Shown piece after piece: positions 10,158 through 20,408 of a stretch of DNA of 50,989 bases (position 1 is its first letter; each line of letters opens with the position of its first letter). The notes beneath the pieces were generated by a model. The model did not search any database, was not told the origin of the DNA, and saw only the letters and a program-made list of their open reading frames with translations. Location: assembly GCF_003347665.1 (NCBI RefSeq), contig NZ_QDGA01000024.1, positions 21,534 to 72,522 of the forward strand. The letters run 5' to 3'. The position numbers and the translations under genes were made by a program. Origin of the DNA: Microvirga calopogonii. Lineage in GTDB: Bacteria; Pseudomonadota; Alphaproteobacteria; Rhizobiales; Beijerinckiaceae.

Positions 10158-11524
10158 GCGCTGATATTCTCGTCGTCGACGACGAAGTCGATATTCGTGA
10201 ACTGGTGGCCGGCATTCTCGAGGATGAAGGGAACCGCACCCGCACGGCCGGGACGTCCGATGAGGCATTGGCCGCCATCGAGACCCGGCGTCCACACCTC
10301 GTGTTCCTCGACATATGGCTGCAGGGAAGCCGGCTCGACGGACTTCAGGTGCTTGAGATCATCAAGTCCCAGCACCCCGACCTGCCGGTCGTGATGATCT
10401 CAGGGCATGGCAACATCGAGACGGCCGTCTCCGCCATCAAGGCAGGCGCTTACGATTTCATCGAGAAGCCGTTCAAGGCGGATCGCCTTGTTCTCGTTGC
10501 CGAGCGCGCCCTGGAAGCCTCCCGCCTGAAGCGGGAGGTTCGCGATCTGCGCTCGCGTTCGGTTCAAGCCAGCCGCATCGCCGGCCGGTCGATCATCATC
10601 AACCAGCTCAGGCAGGCGGTGGAGCGGGCGGCGCCGACAAATGCCCGTATCCTGATTACGGGCGCACCCGGTTCCGGCAAGGAACTGACGGCCCGGACCA
10701 TTCACAGCCTCTCGACGCGAGCGAATGGCCCATTCGTCGTTCTCTCGGCCGCAACGATCACACCCGAAACCATGGAGGCGGAGCTCTTCGGCACCGAAGG
10801 CGGCGAGGGGGGCGGGCGGCGTGTCGGCGCTCTCGAAGAGGCCCACGGCGGCACCCTCTACATCGACGAGATCGCCGACATGCCCCGAGAGACGCAGAAC
10901 AGAATTCTGCGCGTCCTCGTCGATCAGAACTTCCAGCGCATCGGCGGGACGACGCGGGTCCACGTGGACGTCCGAATTGTCTCGTCCTCCAGCCGAGACC
11001 TTCCCGCGGCCATCGCGGCGGGCCAGTTCCGGGAGGACCTGTTCCATCGGCTCGGCGTCATCCCGATCCGGGTTCCGTCTCTCGCGGAGCGCCGCGAGGA
11101 TGTGCCGGAGCTGATCGAATTCTTCATGGAGCAAATTTCGTCGACGACCGGCCTGCCGAAGCGGCGCATTGCCGAGGACGCCATGGCGGTCCTGCAATCC
11201 CACGACTGGCCCGGTAACGTGCGTCAGCTCCGCAACAACGTGGAACGGCTGATGATTCTCACCTCGGGGGACCCCGACGCCGAGATCACGGCTGACATGT
11301 TGCCTACGGAGATCGGCGCGCTCGTTCCCAGCACCCCGGGCGGGGCGGGGGGCGAGAAACTCATGAGCCTGCCCCTTCGTGAGGCGCGCGAGATCTTCGA
11401 ACGGGAGTATCTGCTGGCGCAGATTGCCCGGTTCAGCGGCAATATCTCGAGGACGGCTGAGTTCATCGGCATGGAGCGTTCGGCGCTGCACCGGAAGTTG
11501 AAATCCCTCGGAATTGGCGGCTGA
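10154..11524 (+). CDS. ntrX: Response regulator NtrX
   Basis: 456 residues with an NtrC-like plan: receiver (phospho-acceptor D53), AAA+ domain with Walker A GAPGSGKE (about residue 171) and Walker B IDEIAD, and a Fis-type HTH at the C-terminus. The GAFTGA loop that contacts sigma-54 is missing; the equivalent stretch is FGTEGGEGGGRRVGALEEA. This is known for alphaproteobacterial NtrX, which is thought to act at sigma-70-type promoters. ATG 10154 overlaps the ntrY stop; the longer open frame from 10073 is a shadow of the ntrY 3' end. The AAA+ loop loss means it should not be annotated as a sigma-54 activator. Confidence 0.95.
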   Translation: MSADILVVDDEVDIRELVAGILEDEGNRTRTAGTSDEALAAIETRRPHLVFLDIWLQGSRLDGLQVLEIIKSQHPDLPVVMISGHGNIETAVSAIKAGAYDFIEKPFKADRLVLVAERALEASRLKREVRDLRSRSVQASRIAGRSIIINQLRQAVERAAPTNARILITGAPGSGKELTARTIHSLSTRANGPFVVLSAATITPETMEAELFGTEGGEGGGRRVGALEEAHGGTLYIDEIADMPRETQNRILRVLVDQNFQRIGGTTRVHVDVRIVSSSSRDLPAAIAAGQFREDLFHRLGVIPIRVPSLAERREDVPELIEFFMEQISSTTGLPKRRIAEDAMAVLQSHDWPGNVRQLRNNVERLMILTSGDPDAEITADMLPTEIGALVPSTPGGAGGEKLMSLPLREAREIFEREYLLAQIARFSGNISRTAEFIGMERSALHRKLKSLGIGG

Positions 11525-11633
11525 GGCCCCAGAGCCGATGGGGGCGGGCGCTCCTCCCGCCTCTTCGGAAGGTGGAAAACCTACAATCCACGGGAAAATA
11601 TAATCCCAGGGTGGTAGAAGTCTTGGCTGCCTC

Positions 11634-11662
11634 TTGCCGAACGCTGCCGTTCGCCCTGTAAT
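11634..11662 (+). promoter_or_regulatory. Candidate hfq promoter
   Basis: TTGCCG at 11634-11639 and TGTAAT at 11657-11662 are separated by exactly 17 bp. A second -10-like TATAAT lies at 11599-11604 but without a recognisable -35. The 233-bp gap between ntrX and hfq has no other feature I can support apart from a GC-rich GGGCGGG...TCCCGCC stretch just after ntrX. Confidence 0.35.
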
Positions 11663-11757
11663 AGATCTGCCGGTCACCGACCGCACGAAAGCGGACAACC
11701 ATATCCAGGCGGCCCCATAGCCAAGACCGGCGGCGATGGGCTGGCGAGGCAACTTCA

Positions 11758-12012
11758 ATGGCGGGCGATCGCGCGCAGAATCTTCAGGACACTTTTCTGA
11801 ACTACGTCCGGAAGCAAAAAATTCCCCTGACGATCTTTCTCGTGAACGGGGTAAAGCTTCAGGGCGTCGTCACCTGGTTCGACAACTTCTGCGTCCTTCT
11901 GCGCAGGGATGGTCATTCCCAGCTGGTTTACAAACACGCCATTTCCACCATCATGCCAGGGCAGCCCGTCCAGTTGTTCGACCAGATCGACGAGGCTGGC
12001 GAGAAGGCTTGA
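11758..12012 (+). CDS. hfq: RNA chaperone Hfq
   Basis: Hexameric Sm-like protein that pairs small RNAs with mRNAs. 84 residues. The Sm1 motif is in [23 protein letters not shown] sequence and [14 protein letters not shown], and Sm2 is YKHAISTI. The short C-terminus is typical of alphaproteobacteria. In rhizobia, Hfq is needed for nifA expression, and it regularly sits directly after ntrX and before hflX as here. hflX starts one base after the stop. Confidence 0.97.
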   Translation: MAGDRAQNLQDTFLNYVRKQKIPLTIFLVNGVKLQGVVTWFDNFCVLLRRDGHSQLVYKHAISTIMPGQPVQLFDQIDEAGEKA

Positions 12013-12013
12013 G

Positions 12014-13408
12014 GTGACGGAACCACGCAGTCCGGGGGAAGAACGTCTCGCTCAGCTTGCCGAACCTGAGAAAGAGGTTGCGGCGGGGACGAGGACGTTG
12101 GTGATCGGTCCGTATCTGACCCGCCGGCGGCGCGGTGCCGTGGAGGCAGACGGTGACGGGGGCAATCCGCGTCCTCCTGAGGCTCGCCTCGATGAGATCA
12201 CCGGACTGGCGCTTGCGATCGATCTGACCATCACCCATTCGCTGATCGCGCCCCTGTCCTCGCCGCGCCCTGCCACGTTCATCGGCAGCGGCAAGGTCGA
12301 GGAACTGGCGGGCCTGATCCGGGCCGAGGAAATCGGCCTTGTGGTCATGGACTGCGCCCTCAGCCCTGTGCAGCAGCGCAACCTCGAAAAGGCCTGGGGG
12401 GCAAAGGTCATCGACCGGACCGGCCTTATCCTTGAAATTTTCGGACGGCGAGCGCGAACCAAAGAAGGCACCCTTCAGGTCGAACTGGCCCATCTGTCCT
12501 ACCAGAAGGGCCGGCTGGTCCGCTCCTGGACGCACCTTGAGCGTCAGCGCGGCGGCTTCGGCTTCCTTGGTGGCCCGGGCGAGACGCAGATCGAAGCGGA
12601 CCGGCGCCTCATTCAGGAGCGGATGAACCGGATCGAGCGGGATTTGGAGAGCGTCGTGAAGACGCGCTCCCTGCACCGTACGAGCCGCAGGCGGGTACCT
12701 TACCCGATCATTGCGCTCGTCGGTTACACCAATGCCGGCAAATCGACCCTGTTCAATCGCATGACCCAGGCTGACGTCTTGGCCGAAAACATGCTGTTTG
12801 CGACCCTTGATACGACCTCCCGTGCCATCGAGCTGCCCCACGGCGAGAAGGCCATCCTGTCGGACACGGTCGGCTTCATCTCCGACCTGCCGACCATGCT
12901 GGTGGCGGCTTTCCGCGCCACCCTCGAAGATGTGGTCGAAGCCGATGTCCTGCTGCATGTCCGCGACGTGTCGCACGGGGAGACGGAGGCCCAGGCTGGC
13001 GACGTCGCTGTCGTATTGCGGGAGCTCGGCATTGATCCGGACGACACGAGACGCATCGTCGAGGTCTGGAACAAGGCGGACTTGTTGTCGGCGGAGGATC
13101 GCGAGCGGCTTGCGACGGCCTCGCACCGGACAGGCGAGGAGAGGCGGCCGATCCTTATCTCGGCCCTGACGGGAGACGGGATCCCCGAACTCCTCGCAAC
13201 CATCGAACAGCACTTGTCCATGGGACGGCCGACCTATGAGGTCGATGTGGCGCCGGAAGACGGGCAGGGGCTGGCTTGGCTCCACGAGAACACCGAGATC
13301 CTGGACCGCGAGACGAGGGAGAACGGGCATACCATCCTCCAGATTCGCCTCGTGGCCGGCAAGGAACCCCGATTCCTCAACCGTTTTCCGGACGCCCGCG
13401 TTCTATGA
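12014..13408 (+). CDS. hflX: Ribosome-associated GTPase HflX
   Basis: GTPase that splits stalled or stressed ribosomes. 464 residues from a GTG at 12014, one base after the hfq stop; GAGAAGG upstream fits a ribosome binding site. The N-terminal HflX domain (PATFIGSGKVEEL) precedes the glycine-rich GGFGFLGGPGETQIE linker. The G domain has G1 GYTNAGKST, G2/G3 with DTVGFISDLP and G4 NKAD. The open frame extends upstream into hfq but those codons are shadow. The last 6 bp overlap the 3' end of the convergent mazG gene. Confidence 0.95.
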   Translation: MTEPRSPGEERLAQLAEPEKEVAAGTRTLVIGPYLTRRRRGAVEADGDGGNPRPPEARLDEITGLALAIDLTITHSLIAPLSSPRPATFIGSGKVEELAGLIRAEEIGLVVMDCALSPVQQRNLEKAWGAKVIDRTGLILEIFGRRARTKEGTLQVELAHLSYQKGRLVRSWTHLERQRGGFGFLGGPGETQIEADRRLIQERMNRIERDLESVVKTRSLHRTSRRRVPYPIIALVGYTNAGKSTLFNRMTQADVLAENMLFATLDTTSRAIELPHGEKAILSDTVGFISDLPTMLVAAFRATLEDVVEADVLLHVRDVSHGETEAQAGDVAVVLRELGIDPDDTRRIVEVWNKADLLSAEDRERLATASHRTGEERRPILISALTGDGIPELLATIEQHLSMGRPTYEVDVAPEDGQGLAWLHENTEILDRETRENGHTILQIRLVAGKEPRFLNRFPDARVL

Positions 13409-14248
13409 GGACGGGCCGGGCGCACGCTCGGCCAGCTTCGCCGCGACCCAGAGCTCTTCCATCTCTTCGAGCGAAGCCTCGCTAAGGCTGCGGTCCCGCT
13501 CTCCGAGCCCCGTCTCGATGGCTTTGAAGCGCCGTTCAAACTTGGCATTCGTCCGTCGCAACGCCTTTTCGGAATCGACGCCCAAATGCCGGGCCAGATT
13601 GGTGACCGCGAACAGAAGATCGCCGATCTCGTCCTCGATCCTGTCTTGCTGTCCGGATGAGGAAGCCTCCTTAACCTCCTCCAATTCTTCGTGGATCTTG
13701 TCGATGACCTGCATGGTCTCCGGCCAGTCGAAGCCGACCTTTGCCGCCTTGGCCGTGAGCTTCTGGGCTCGCGTCAGAGCGGGCAGGGCCGTGGGGATGC
13801 CTCCGAGAAAACCCGCTTCGTGAGGCTCCGGCAAGTGCCCCATCGACTCGCGGGCCGCGCGCCGCTCCGCCTTCTCCTCGGCTTTGATCGTGTCCCAGAG
13901 GTTCTTCACCTCCCCGGGCGACAGATCCTTGATGTCCCCAAAGACATGAGGATGGCGCCGGATGAGCTTTCTCGTGATGGCCTCGACCACGTCGGGGAAG
14001 GCAAAGGCGCCCTGCTCCTCCGCCATACGGGCGTGGAAGACGACCTGAAGCAACAGATCCCCGAGCTCGTCCCGCAGATCGGCCAAATCGCCCCGCTCGA
14101 TGGCGTCGACAACTTCGTAAGCTTCCTCGAGCGTGTAGGGAGCAATCGACGCGAAATCCTGCTCAAGATCCCAGGGACACCCGGTTCCGGGCGTTCGCAG
14201 GGCCGCCATGATCTCGATAAGTCGCGTGATGTCCTTGGAAGGCTTCAT
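13403..14248 (-). CDS. mazG: Nucleoside triphosphate pyrophosphohydrolase MazG
   Basis: Hydrolyses NTPs to NMP and pyrophosphate, a housecleaning and stringent-response-related activity. 281 residues from ATG 14248. Tandem MazG domains are visible: the first has CPWDLEQDF (19-27) and EExxE-type helices EEAYEVVDAI and DELGDLLLQVVFHARMAEE; the second has FDWPE and EELEEVKEA with DEIGDLLFAVTNLAR. A TTG at 14293 would add 15 residues without homology support. It converges on hflX and the two coding regions overlap by 6 bp. Confidence 0.95.
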   Translation of the reverse strand: MKPSKDITRLIEIMAALRTPGTGCPWDLEQDFASIAPYTLEEAYEVVDAIERGDLADLRDELGDLLLQVVFHARMAEEQGAFAFPDVVEAITRKLIRRHPHVFGDIKDLSPGEVKNLWDTIKAEEKAERRAARESMGHLPEPHEAGFLGGIPTALPALTRAQKLTAKAAKVGFDWPETMQVIDKIHEELEEVKEASSSGQQDRIEDEIGDLLFAVTNLARHLGVDSEKALRRTNAKFERRFKAIETGLGERDRSLSEASLEEMEELWVAAKLAERAPGPSS

Positions 14249-14381
14249 GATGGAATCCCTGGCCCCTTTGACGGTGTCATAGCCTGAGGACAAAACGCCG
14301 GGCTAGCTGGATTTGCGCCATTTCCCTGCGTTAGCGCTATAAGGAAGGATGAATGCTTCAGGCATAAGAGGACAAGATCAT

Positions 14382-14825
14382 ATGAAAGCCCGGGTGAAAC
14401 TGGTCGATGGAATGATGTTCGTGGGCGAATCGGGCAGCGGCCATGCCGTCGTCATGGACGGGGCGCCTGAATATGGGGGCCGCAACGTCGGTATTCGCCC
14501 AATGGAGCTGCTCCTCATTGGGCTTGGAGGCTGCACGGCCTTCGACGTGGTCCAGATTCTCAGGAAAGGCCGCGAGAAGGTGACGGATTGCGACGTCGAG
14601 GTCATCGCCGAGCGCGCGGACACCGACCCGAAGGTCTTCACGGCAATTCACATCGACTACAAGGTCAAGGGCAGGAATCTTGCACCGGCCAAGGTGGAAA
14701 GGGCCATCGAGCTTTCCAAGGAAAAGTACTGTTCCGCCTCGATCATGCTCGGAGCCGTGGCCAAGATCACCCATTCCTGGGCGGCAATCGACGAGGCTGA
14801 GGAGGTGGAAGCCGCCTCTTCCTGA
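14382..14825 (+). CDS. OsmC/YhfA-like family protein
   Basis: 147 residues. The OsmC/Ohr fold is shown by RPMELLLIGLGGCTAFDVVQIL with the first cysteine and by LSKEKYCSASIML with the second. These are the paired thiols that reduce organic peroxides in Ohr/OsmC; the overall pattern is closest to the YhfA subgroup, whose substrate is not known. ATG 14382 is preceded by AGAGGA at the right distance; the ATG at 14349 would add 11 residues. The deacetylase gene follows 26 bp downstream. Confidence 0.88.
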   Translation: MKARVKLVDGMMFVGESGSGHAVVMDGAPEYGGRNVGIRPMELLLIGLGGCTAFDVVQILRKGREKVTDCDVEVIAERADTDPKVFTAIHIDYKVKGRNLAPAKVERAIELSKEKYCSASIMLGAVAKITHSWAAIDEAEEVEAASS

Positions 14826-14851
14826 ACCTCCAGCATCCGGGATCCACGTTC

Positions 14852-15907
14852 ATGAAGCTGTTCTTCTCCGACGCACAACTGGCCCACAGGCCTAGGCAAT
14901 ACATGGTGCATGGGCGGATCGTGGATCCCTTCGAAAATCCCGATCGGGCCACGACGCTCCTTGAGGTCCTGGAGGCACAAGGATTGACGAGGACCGATCC
15001 GGGCGATTTCGGCCGCGATCCGATCCTGGCGGTCCATGCCGCCCATTACGTGGAGTTCCTCGAGGACGCCTATGCACGGTTCCTGGAACTCCCCAATCAC
15101 GGCCCGGAAGTTCTGCCCAACGTCCACCCATATCGCGGGGCTGGGATCGACCTGGAAGAGCGTGGTAGGCCGCGCACGACCGGGATTCTCGGTCAAGCGG
15201 GCTGGTATATCGGCGATATGTCCTGCGCGATCATGGTAGACACTTTCCAGTCCGCCTATGCTTCGGCCCAGACGGCGATTGCCGGTGCGGAGGCGGTGCT
15301 GGCGGGCGAACGGGCCTCCTTCGCACTTTGCCGGCCGCCTGGCCATCATGCCTATGCCGACAGAGCCTCGGGCTTCTGCTTCTTCAACAATGCCGCCATC
15401 GCGGCCACGGTGCTGAGGAGCCACTTTCCCAGAGTCGCCATCGTAGATTTCGATACTCACCACGGCGACGGAACGCAGGCGATCTTCTACACCCGCCAAG
15501 ACGTCTTCTACGGCTCGGTCCACACCGATCCGTCGTCTTATTATCCGCATTATGCGGGTTATGCGGATGAAACAGGAGCAGGGCCCGGCGAAGGGGCCAA
15601 CCACAACCTGCCGCTCGCGCCGGCTGCCGACGACGAAGCCTTCATCGACGCCAACCAGCGTCTGGCGCTGGCGGTGCAGGCTCACGGGGCTGAAGCACTC
15701 GTTCTGTCCGCAGGCTGGGATGCTCACCGGGACGATCCCCTGTCCAAGCTCAACGTGACCTCGGATGCGTTCACGCGGATCGGAGAAATCTGGGGCAAGA
15801 TCGACCTGCCGACCTTGATCGTCCAGGAGGGCGGCTATTCGCTGGCTGCCATCTCGGAAGCCGCACCAGCCTTCGTCGCGGCGTTCCGCTCCAACGCCGC
15901 CGAGTGA
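14852..15907 (+). CDS. Histone-deacetylase-fold amidohydrolase, acetylpolyamine type
   Basis: 351 residues, length and sequence like the acetylpolyamine amidohydrolase of Mycoplana ramosa. Catalytic and zinc residues are in place: tandem H165-H166 in RPPGHH, zinc ligands D201 and H203 in DFDTHHGDG, and D290 in GWDAH; GGY near residue 330 supplies the transition-state tyrosine. The family removes acetyl groups from polyamines or other small amides in the cytosol. An insert in the first third (ELPNHGPEVL to GWYIGDM) is where polyamine deacetylases narrow the active site and dimerise. Substrate is inferred from similarity. Confidence 0.9.
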   Translation: MKLFFSDAQLAHRPRQYMVHGRIVDPFENPDRATTLLEVLEAQGLTRTDPGDFGRDPILAVHAAHYVEFLEDAYARFLELPNHGPEVLPNVHPYRGAGIDLEERGRPRTTGILGQAGWYIGDMSCAIMVDTFQSAYASAQTAIAGAEAVLAGERASFALCRPPGHHAYADRASGFCFFNNAAIAATVLRSHFPRVAIVDFDTHHGDGTQAIFYTRQDVFYGSVHTDPSSYYPHYAGYADETGAGPGEGANHNLPLAPAADDEAFIDANQRLALAVQAHGAEALVLSAGWDAHRDDPLSKLNVTSDAFTRIGEIWGKIDLPTLIVQEGGYSLAAISEAAPAFVAAFRSNAAE

Positions 15908-16061
15908 GCATTTGAGCCGTTCGCAGCAGGTGGCATGCCGCCGAAGAGCGAAGCACGGTCGTTGCTCACAGTGAGACCTGTCATTCTTTGACCACGTTCT
16001 TGTTCACCTTGGTCCGGTACTTCACCCGGCCCTTGATGGCTTGATCTTCGAAAGGACCATC

Positions 16062-16679
16062 GTGACTCGCACGCCAGAACGCAGGGGCTCGTCGATCGGC
16101 CGCCTCACGATCTCAGGCATCGCCGTTATAGCCATCACAGGATGGGGAGCCTATGCCTACTCAGCTCTTTCATCCACGCAGCTCGAACATCAGGTAAGCG
16201 GGCAGACGGCTGCGCTCCGAGAGTATCAAGCTCAGTTTCTGTCAGAACGCATGAAGGCGGAGAACGGAGCAAGCGAGATTAGAAAACTCCAGGAGCAACT
16301 CGTGTTGGCTACGGGCGAAATCGAGCGGCTCACGCTGAAGCACACGGAGGCCGAGGCAAGCCTTACCGCCGCGAGAGAGCAACTGGCATCGCTCCACGAG
16401 ATCCATGCCGCTCCGGCCCTCGACGGTGCGCCCGCCCTGCGCGGCGTTACGCCGTTGCCCACGAGGCAGGATGTCATCTCCGCTCAGAAAGCCCTCACGG
16501 ATCTCGGCTTTGGAAAGCTCGAAGGCGATGGCGTGGTCGGCCCGACCACGCGACAAGCGATTGAAGAGTACCAGCGCCTGGTTGGATTGACCGTAACCGG
16601 CGAGCTTCATGCGCAGACACTCCAATCCCTCATGCGGTCCGCAAAGGTCGTGGCCGCACAGAGTGAGCGCACCGAGTAG
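16062..16679 (+). CDS. Peptidoglycan-binding domain protein, membrane-anchored
   Basis: 205 residues from GTG 16062, which has AAAGGA six bases upstream; a TTG at 16041 is the alternative. A single membrane segment (LTISGIAVIAITGWGAYAYS, about 15-34) anchors a coiled coil of about 75 residues. The C-terminus is a PG_binding_1 domain with AQKALTDLGF, DGVVGPTTRQAIEEYQ and TGEL. The plan is typical of periplasmic wall-binding proteins in Rhizobiales. No catalytic domain is present, so it is probably a structural or scaffolding protein. Confidence 0.8.
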   Translation: MTRTPERRGSSIGRLTISGIAVIAITGWGAYAYSALSSTQLEHQVSGQTAALREYQAQFLSERMKAENGASEIRKLQEQLVLATGEIERLTLKHTEAEASLTAAREQLASLHEIHAAPALDGAPALRGVTPLPTRQDVISAQKALTDLGFGKLEGDGVVGPTTRQAIEEYQRLVGLTVTGELHAQTLQSLMRSAKVVAAQSERTE

Positions 16680-16833
16680 CTTCAAGGATCAACACAAGGC
16701 GTGTCATATGATGTGCCTCACATTTTCTTGAACTCGCGGTAAACCTCTGCGCCTTATGCTGGAATTTTCCGGACTACGATCTTGGCCCCTCCCTGCACGA
16801 TGCAATTAACCCCCAGGTAACCTCGCCTTGGAA

Positions 16834-16852
16834 GGTTGCGGGCTCCGCAACC
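16834..16852. repeat. Perfect hairpin ahead of the IalB-like gene
   Basis: GGTTGCGG (16834-16841), loop GCT, CCGCAACC (16845-16852): a perfect 8-bp stem with a 3-nt loop. It ends 21 bases before the ATG at 16874. No T-run follows, so it is not a standard terminator. It may stabilise or regulate the leader of the following gene, which has no clear Shine-Dalgarno sequence. Confidence 0.5.
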
Positions 16853-16873
16853 GCCAAAGCGAGTATCCCGTAG

Positions 16874-17371
16874 ATGAAGGTGACAAGCACAGCTATCGCA
16901 ATCCTCGTCTTCTCGAGCACCTATGCCCTTGCACAGACGCCGAGAGTGATCGGAACGAGCGAAAGTTGGAGCGCATGGAAAGATTACGAGAACAAGTCTG
17001 CTGCCTGCTACGTGTATTCCGACGCTTCATCCAAGAAGCCCGAGCACCTCGATCATGGACGGGTGACCCTGTTTGTGCGAAGGCTCAACCACGGCAAGAT
17101 TCGCACTGAAGCCAGTCTTCAGGCGGGGTATGACTTCGCTCCAACGGCGATCCGCATTGCCGTGGACGGCCGTTCCTTCACCATGATCCCGCGGAGGAAC
17201 CATGCCTGGCTGCGGCGCACCGAACATGAGACCGAGTTCGTGCGCGCTCTCGAGAAGGGGCGGATAGCGGTTGTCGAGGCAACTTCAAGGCGCGGAAACA
17301 AGACGAGTTACAGCTTTCCGCTCAAAGGGTTCACTGCTGTCATGAAGAAAGCCCGTCAAGCGTGTAGGTGA
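16874..17371 (+). CDS. IalB-family secreted protein
   Basis: 165 residues. A signal peptide (residues 1-21, cleavage after ALA) exports it to the periplasm. The mature part has the invasion-associated locus B plan: W-x-x-Y then a short CYVYSD strand, an FTMIPRRNHAWLR segment, an acidic helix with EFVRALEKG, VVEATSRRGNKTSYSFPLKGFTAV and a final cysteine. IalB of Bartonella promotes red-cell invasion, but the family is widespread in free-living Rhizobiales, where its role is unknown. One disulfide between the early and final cysteines is likely. There is no good ribosome binding site before ATG 16874. Confidence 0.8.
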   Translation: MKVTSTAIAILVFSSTYALAQTPRVIGTSESWSAWKDYENKSAACYVYSDASSKKPEHLDHGRVTLFVRRLNHGKIRTEASLQAGYDFAPTAIRIAVDGRSFTMIPRRNHAWLRRTEHETEFVRALEKGRIAVVEATSRRGNKTSYSFPLKGFTAVMKKARQACR

Positions 17372-17453
17372 GGCAATTACAGTAGCGGGCGAAGACAGGC
17401 CGGGAGCCGCCGGTCCGTCGCCCTGCCTGATCAATAGGCAGCCGAAGTGATGC

Positions 17454-17759
17454 TTACACAGGGCGCGAGGAGTTCAGTAGGGCGGTCCCAATCGCCTGAC
17501 GTTCTTCGGCGAAGGAGCAGGTCACCATGGCGTGACCAGATCGCCTGTACCAATAGGCGGCATTGGAGAGGTCGCCTTCTTTTCTGTGCAGATAAGCATG
17601 AACCCAGGCGCATTGAGGGTCTGTTTCGTCCATTTGAACAAGGCTGTGAGCCCTGTCCCAGTCCCCACGTGCGTCCCACCAGAGCGCCTGCAGCACAGGG
17701 CTCCAATCCTGAGGGGGCCTTTCATGGCGAAGAGATGCCTCAAATGTATCGACACTCAT
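17454..17759 (-). CDS. Conserved small protein of unknown function
   Basis: 101 residues, rich in Trp and Tyr. The central part (VLQALWWDARGDWDRAHSLVQ, then WVHAYLHRKEGDLSNAAYWYRRSG) looks like one and a half TPR-like helical hairpins and resembles short hypothetical proteins that I recognise from Rhizobiales. It has no signal peptide or membrane segment. ATG 17759 is a clean start. It stands alone between the IalB-like gene and pobR. I do not know a function. Confidence 0.7.
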   Translation of the reverse strand: MSVDTFEASLRHERPPQDWSPVLQALWWDARGDWDRAHSLVQMDETDPQCAWVHAYLHRKEGDLSNAAYWYRRSGHAMVTCSFAEERQAIGTALLNSSRPV

Positions 17760-17829
17760 GATCCCGTCTCCTGCGGTTCGCTCTCCTGATCATCGTGCCG
17801 GTGTAGCATAATCGATCGTGTCGGCGTGA

Positions 17830-20100
<2,271 letters not shown>

Positions 20101-20408
20101 AAATTTCTAAGTAATTGCCATTCATCATCTTCAGGGCTTTCATATGGATACTATCCAAAGTAGGTCGCCCGCATCGTTAACTTTACCAGACCATTAATGC
20201 GAAATCTGATATGACGTTACGTTGACTAATAAGAAAATATTTCCGAATTCTATATATCACTATGCTGATATTCATGACGGATTGAGCGCTCGCAGAGGTG
20301 AGGCCGTCTCAAAGGCATGATGCCGCCCCGTCATACCGGTGAGAGCCCGGTATATTTCACCAACTTTACCATCTGTCTTTTACCGGCCGGAAGGCCATTG
20401 GTAGCGTT
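20101..20408. other. AT-rich intergenic region before the secretion operon
   Basis: About 300 bp, clearly more AT-rich than its neighbours, with no gene. It contains a hairpin ATACCGG...CCGGTAT (20333-20353) and a direct repeat AACTTTACCA at 20179-20188 and 20362-20371, the second copy lying 37 bp before the first ABC gene. These are plausible regulatory sites for the type I secretion operon. No promoter could be assigned with confidence. Confidence 0.4.
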
